64,000 bases of DNA, taken from assembly GCA_934394565.1 (NCBI GenBank), contig CAKRQV010000006.1:62001-126000 (forward strand). Direction: 5' to 3'. The translations under genes and the position numbers were made by a program. The stretch's first letter is position 1. Every line of letters starts with the position of its first letter. Shown here one piece after another: positions 61,597-64,000 of the stretch. Under the pieces are notes generated by a model. That model made no database searches. It was not told the DNA's origin and saw nothing but the letters and a program-made list of their open reading frames with translations. Source of the stretch: an uncultured Lachnospiraceae bacterium. GTDB lineage: Bacteria > Bacillota > Clostridia > Lachnospirales > Lachnospiraceae.

Positions 61597-62835
61597 TCAG
61601 CCTTCAAATTTTTTCAGTAAAATCGATGCATTGTGTCCGCCAAATCCGAGAGAATTGCTCATTGCATACTGCACTGGCATTTCCACAGGTGCTCCGAGCG
61701 TATAGTCCAGGTCACATCCCTCATCCGGCTCGTCTGTACCCACCGTCTGATGGATAAAGCCTTCCTCTATACTCTTCGCACAGACCACACATTCCACACC
61801 ACCGGCACCGCCCAGCAGATGTCCTGTCATGGATTTTGTCGAATTGACATGTACCGTTTTTGCCGCTTCGCCGAGTGCCAGATGGATGGCTCTCGTCTCA
61901 AACAGATCGTTGTGATGGGTTCCTGTACCATGCGCATTGATATAAGTCAGTTCCTCCGGTGTGATCCCGGCTTCCTCCATGGCCAGCGTCATGGCCTTTG
62001 CTGCACCGCTGCCGTCTTCCTTTGGCGATGTCACATGGTAGGCATCAGCTGTCGCTCCATATCCCACAAGCTCTGCATAGATATGAGCGCCTCTCTGCAC
62101 GGCATGAGATAATTCCTCGAGGATAACAATTCCTGCACCCTCTCCCAGTACAAAACCACTTCTCTTTTTATCAAACGGCAGCGAAGCCTTCTTTGGATCT
62201 TCAGCTGCGGACAGAGCAGTCAGATTCATGAAACCTGCCACACCGGTTCCACAGATACAGCTTTCCGTACCGCCTGCCACCATCACATCCGCATCCCCGT
62301 ACTGGATGGCCCGGAAAGCGTCACCGATACAATGCGTACCGGAGGCACAGGCTGTCACAACATCCGTACATTTTCCCATAAGACCCAGCTGGATCGACAC
62401 ATTTCCGGCGGCCATATTGGAGATCATAAGCGGAACAAACAACGGATGAACCTTTGATGGCTTACCTTCCAGCACCTTTGCCGTATTTTTCTCCATAGCT
62501 TCCAGACTGCCAACGCCGGAACCAACACAGACCCCGACACGGTAGGGATCTTCCTGCGTCATATCCAGTACTGCATCTGCAAATGCTTCCTTCGCTGCCG
62601 CCACAGCATACTGGGAAAAAATCTCCATGCGGCGTGCCGACTTGAAATCCATATGCTCTTTCGGATCAAATCCTCTGACTTCTGCAGCCAGCCTGACCTT
62701 ATACTCTGTCGTGTCAAATTTCGTGATCGGACCAATGCCGATGCGTCCTGCCCGGATACTGTCCCAAAACGAGGGAACATCGTTGCCAATCGGCGTCACT
62801 GCGCCAAGTCCGGTGATCACTACCCGTCTTTTCAT
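61597..62835 (-). CDS. fabF: 3-oxoacyl-ACP synthase II
   Basis: Condensing enzyme of fatty acid synthesis. The 412-residue protein has the catalytic triad: Cys in VTACASGTH, His in NAHGTGTHHND and His in MTGHLLGGAGG. The start MKRRVVITGLGAVTPIGNDV and the end NSLGFGGHNASILLKKF are standard. It is 12 bases downstream of fabG, with AGGAAGGA before its ATG. Confidence 0.97.
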   Translation of the reverse strand: MKRRVVITGLGAVTPIGNDVPSFWDSIRAGRIGIGPITKFDTTEYKVRLAAEVRGFDPKEHMDFKSARRMEIFSQYAVAAAKEAFADAVLDMTQEDPYRVGVCVGSGVGSLEAMEKNTAKVLEGKPSKVHPLFVPLMISNMAAGNVSIQLGLMGKCTDVVTACASGTHCIGDAFRAIQYGDADVMVAGGTESCICGTGVAGFMNLTALSAAEDPKKASLPFDKKRSGFVLGEGAGIVILEELSHAVQRGAHIYAELVGYGATADAYHVTSPKEDGSGAAKAMTLAMEEAGITPEELTYINAHGTGTHHNDLFETRAIHLALGEAAKTVHVNSTKSMTGHLLGGAGGVECVVCAKSIEEGFIHQTVGTDEPDEGCDLDYTLGAPVEMPVQYAMSNSLGFGGHNASILLKKFEG

Positions 62836-62847
62836 CTGTCCTTCCTC

Positions 62848-63588
62848 CTACATGCACATACCGCCATCCACCTGGATGACCTGTCCGGTAATATATGAAG
62901 CTGCATCCGAAGCCAGAAAAGCCACACAGTCTGCCACCTGCTCCGGTCTGCCAAACGTTCCCAGCGGAATCTGCGTTTTCAACGCTTCCTGGGTTTTTTC
63001 GGAAAGTGCCGCTGTCATCTCTGTCTCGATAAATCCCGGTGCTACCGCATTGACTGTGATACCACGGCTGGCCAGCTCTTTTGCCGCCGATTTCGTTGCA
63101 CCGATCACGCCTGCCTTGGATGCTGCATAGTTGACCTGCCCTGCATTGCCGGAAATACCTACCACGGATGCCATATTGATGATGCGTCCGCTTTTTTGTT
63201 TCAGCATATACCGGGATACCTGCCGCATCATATAAAAGGTTCCCTTAAGATTTGTATCTATTACCCTGGAAAAATCCTCATCTTTCATCCGCAGTAACAG
63301 TCCATCCCGGGTAATTCCGGCATTGTTGACCAGCACATCGATGCTGCCATACGCTTCTGTCACGGCTTTTACCATAGCTTCACACTGCGCGGCATCTGCC
63401 ACATCGCACTGCCAGACTGCGGCTTCGCCGCCGGCAGCTTCGATTTCTGCTTTTACAGCAAGTGCTTTTTCTTCGGATCCGCAATAATTAAGGATCACCC
63501 GCATACCATCTGCAGCCAGCTTTCTGGCTATGGCTGCACCGATGCCCCGGCTCGCCCCGGTCACGATCGCTGTTTTTTTCTCAGACAT
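62848..63588 (-). CDS. fabG: 3-oxoacyl-ACP reductase
   Basis: NADPH-dependent short-chain dehydrogenase of the elongation cycle. The 246-residue protein shows the nucleotide-binding GASRGIGAAIA, NNAG, the catalytic Ser in MASVVGISGNAGQ and YAASKAG with the catalytic Tyr/Lys, and the closing YITGQVIQVDGGM. Its start overlaps the fabD end by eight bases. Confidence 0.97.
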   Translation of the reverse strand: MSEKKTAIVTGASRGIGAAIARKLAADGMRVILNYCGSEEKALAVKAEIEAAGGEAAVWQCDVADAAQCEAMVKAVTEAYGSIDVLVNNAGITRDGLLLRMKDEDFSRVIDTNLKGTFYMMRQVSRYMLKQKSGRIINMASVVGISGNAGQVNYAASKAGVIGATKSAAKELASRGITVNAVAPGFIETEMTAALSEKTQEALKTQIPLGTFGRPEQVADCVAFLASDAASYITGQVIQVDGGMCM

Positions 63589-64000
63589 AGAGCTCCTCCT
63601 TCACCCGCTGCACATCCGCAAAATTCTGCACATTCCAGACTTTCGCCTGTCGGTCGGTCTTTTTTAAAAATCCGGCCAGCGTACGTCCCGGACCAATCTC
63701 TACAAACTGATCCACACCATCAGCAAGCATCCTCTCCAGGGACTGCATAAACCGTACCGGGGAAGAAATCTGCCGGCATAACAGCGGAACAATGCTTTCT
63801 TTATCTGTGACATACTCCGCTGTGACATTGGTTACATAGGGAAGCTGCAAGGCATGGATCTCTACAGTATCCAGTGCCTCTTTTAACTCTTCTCCCGCCT
63901 GTTTCAGAAACGGAGAATGAAAAGCACCATCCACATTCAGCATCATGCATCGTCTGGCTCCGGCTTCTTTCAGCTTTTCAGCAGCTTTTTCCACCGCTTC
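63581..64000 (-). CDS. fabD: Malonyl-CoA-ACP transacylase, C-terminal part (cut by window edge)
   Basis: The last 139 codons of fabD; the start lies beyond the right edge. Visible are the catalytic His region (LNVDGAFHSPFLKQAGEELK), the YVTNVTAEYV strand and IGPGRTLAGFLKK. The gene opens the visible part of the fab/acc operon and overlaps fabG. Confidence 0.93.
   Translation of the reverse strand, partial: EAVEKAAEKLKEAGARRCMMLNVDGAFHSPFLKQAGEELKEALDTVEIHALQLPYVTNVTAEYVTDKESIVPLLCRQISSPVRFMQSLERMLADGVDQFVEIGPGRTLAGFLKKTDRQAKVWNVQNFADVQRVKEELYV

Overview
The window reads as a chromosome segment of a gut-type Firmicute, most probably Lachnospiraceae (a Blautia-like organism is my best guess, from protein character only). 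Support comes from the class C sortase/LPXTG pilin pair, the Clostridia-type fab/acc operon with a fused accDA, the YesMN-type and LytTR-type two-component systems, the permuted GH3 enzyme and a holin-like micro-toxin. No rRNA, tRNA, CRISPR array, prophage or intact insertion sequence was seen. Nearly all calls rest on reading the translated sequence; no database search was possible.

Layout. 1-3.1 kb (minus): pilus operon with an LPXTG pilin, class C sortase and the first codons of another secreted protein. 3.2-7.3 kb: membrane-anchored unknown, asnA, a BlaI-type repressor, a small XRE regulator and an RsmF-type methyltransferase. 7.5-10.7 kb: zinc-ribbon/Ltp-repeat membrane protein, HTH regulator divergent from a membrane Ser/Thr kinase, and a 31-residue holin-like peptide. 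10.8-15.3 kb (minus): mutarotase, xylulokinase-type kinase and an arabinose/fucose-type isomerase. 15.6-16.7 kb: ECF sigma factor with putative anti-sigma. 16.9-21.0 kb: two-subunit tartrate dehydratase/fumarase, dicarboxylate transporter and divergent LysR regulator. 21.3-23.2 kb: a second sigma/anti-sigma pair with a lipoprotein that shares a domain with the anti-sigma. 23.3-25.3 kb: decayed genes (MATE, ORF6N, HicB, XRE).

25.4-29.9 kb (plus): PucR regulator, URO-D-family enzyme and anion permease, a cassette of unknown substrate. 30.1-32.1 kb (minus): class V aminotransferase and ECF-transporter S component. 32.2-32.5 kb: an element that is almost entirely one long inverted repeat enclosing two hairpins. 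32.6-38.8 kb: sugar ABC transporter divergent from its YesM/YesN two-component system. 39.0-40.9 kb: beta-helix lipoprotein. 41.2-42.7 kb: broken Rpn-family gene and a PBECR4-type nuclease-like gene preceded by a promoter, a short RNA and an intrinsic terminator. 42.7-45.3 kb: L-xylulose kinase and L-xylulose/L-ribulose-5-phosphate 3-epimerase, separated by a 35-bp perfect inverted repeat. 45.4-57.4 kb: phosphodiesterase, GtrA-like protein, two GH3 glycosidases (one domain-permuted), a LytTR two-component system, a tandem Nudix protein, a TauE/SafE transporter and a DUF4867 protein. 57.6-64.0 kb (minus): fabD-fabG-fabF-fabZ-accC-accDA with no accB in it.

Taken together, the region mixes housekeeping lipid synthesis with scavenging of pentoses, plant beta-glycosides and C4-dicarboxylates. 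Surface structures are controlled by several small membrane signalling modules. The items most worth a second look are the RNA/terminator/PBECR4 arrangement, the 32.3-kb and 43.6-kb inverted-repeat elements, the repeat that abuts terminators at 7.4 and 38.8 kb, and the URO-D/permease/PucR cassette.
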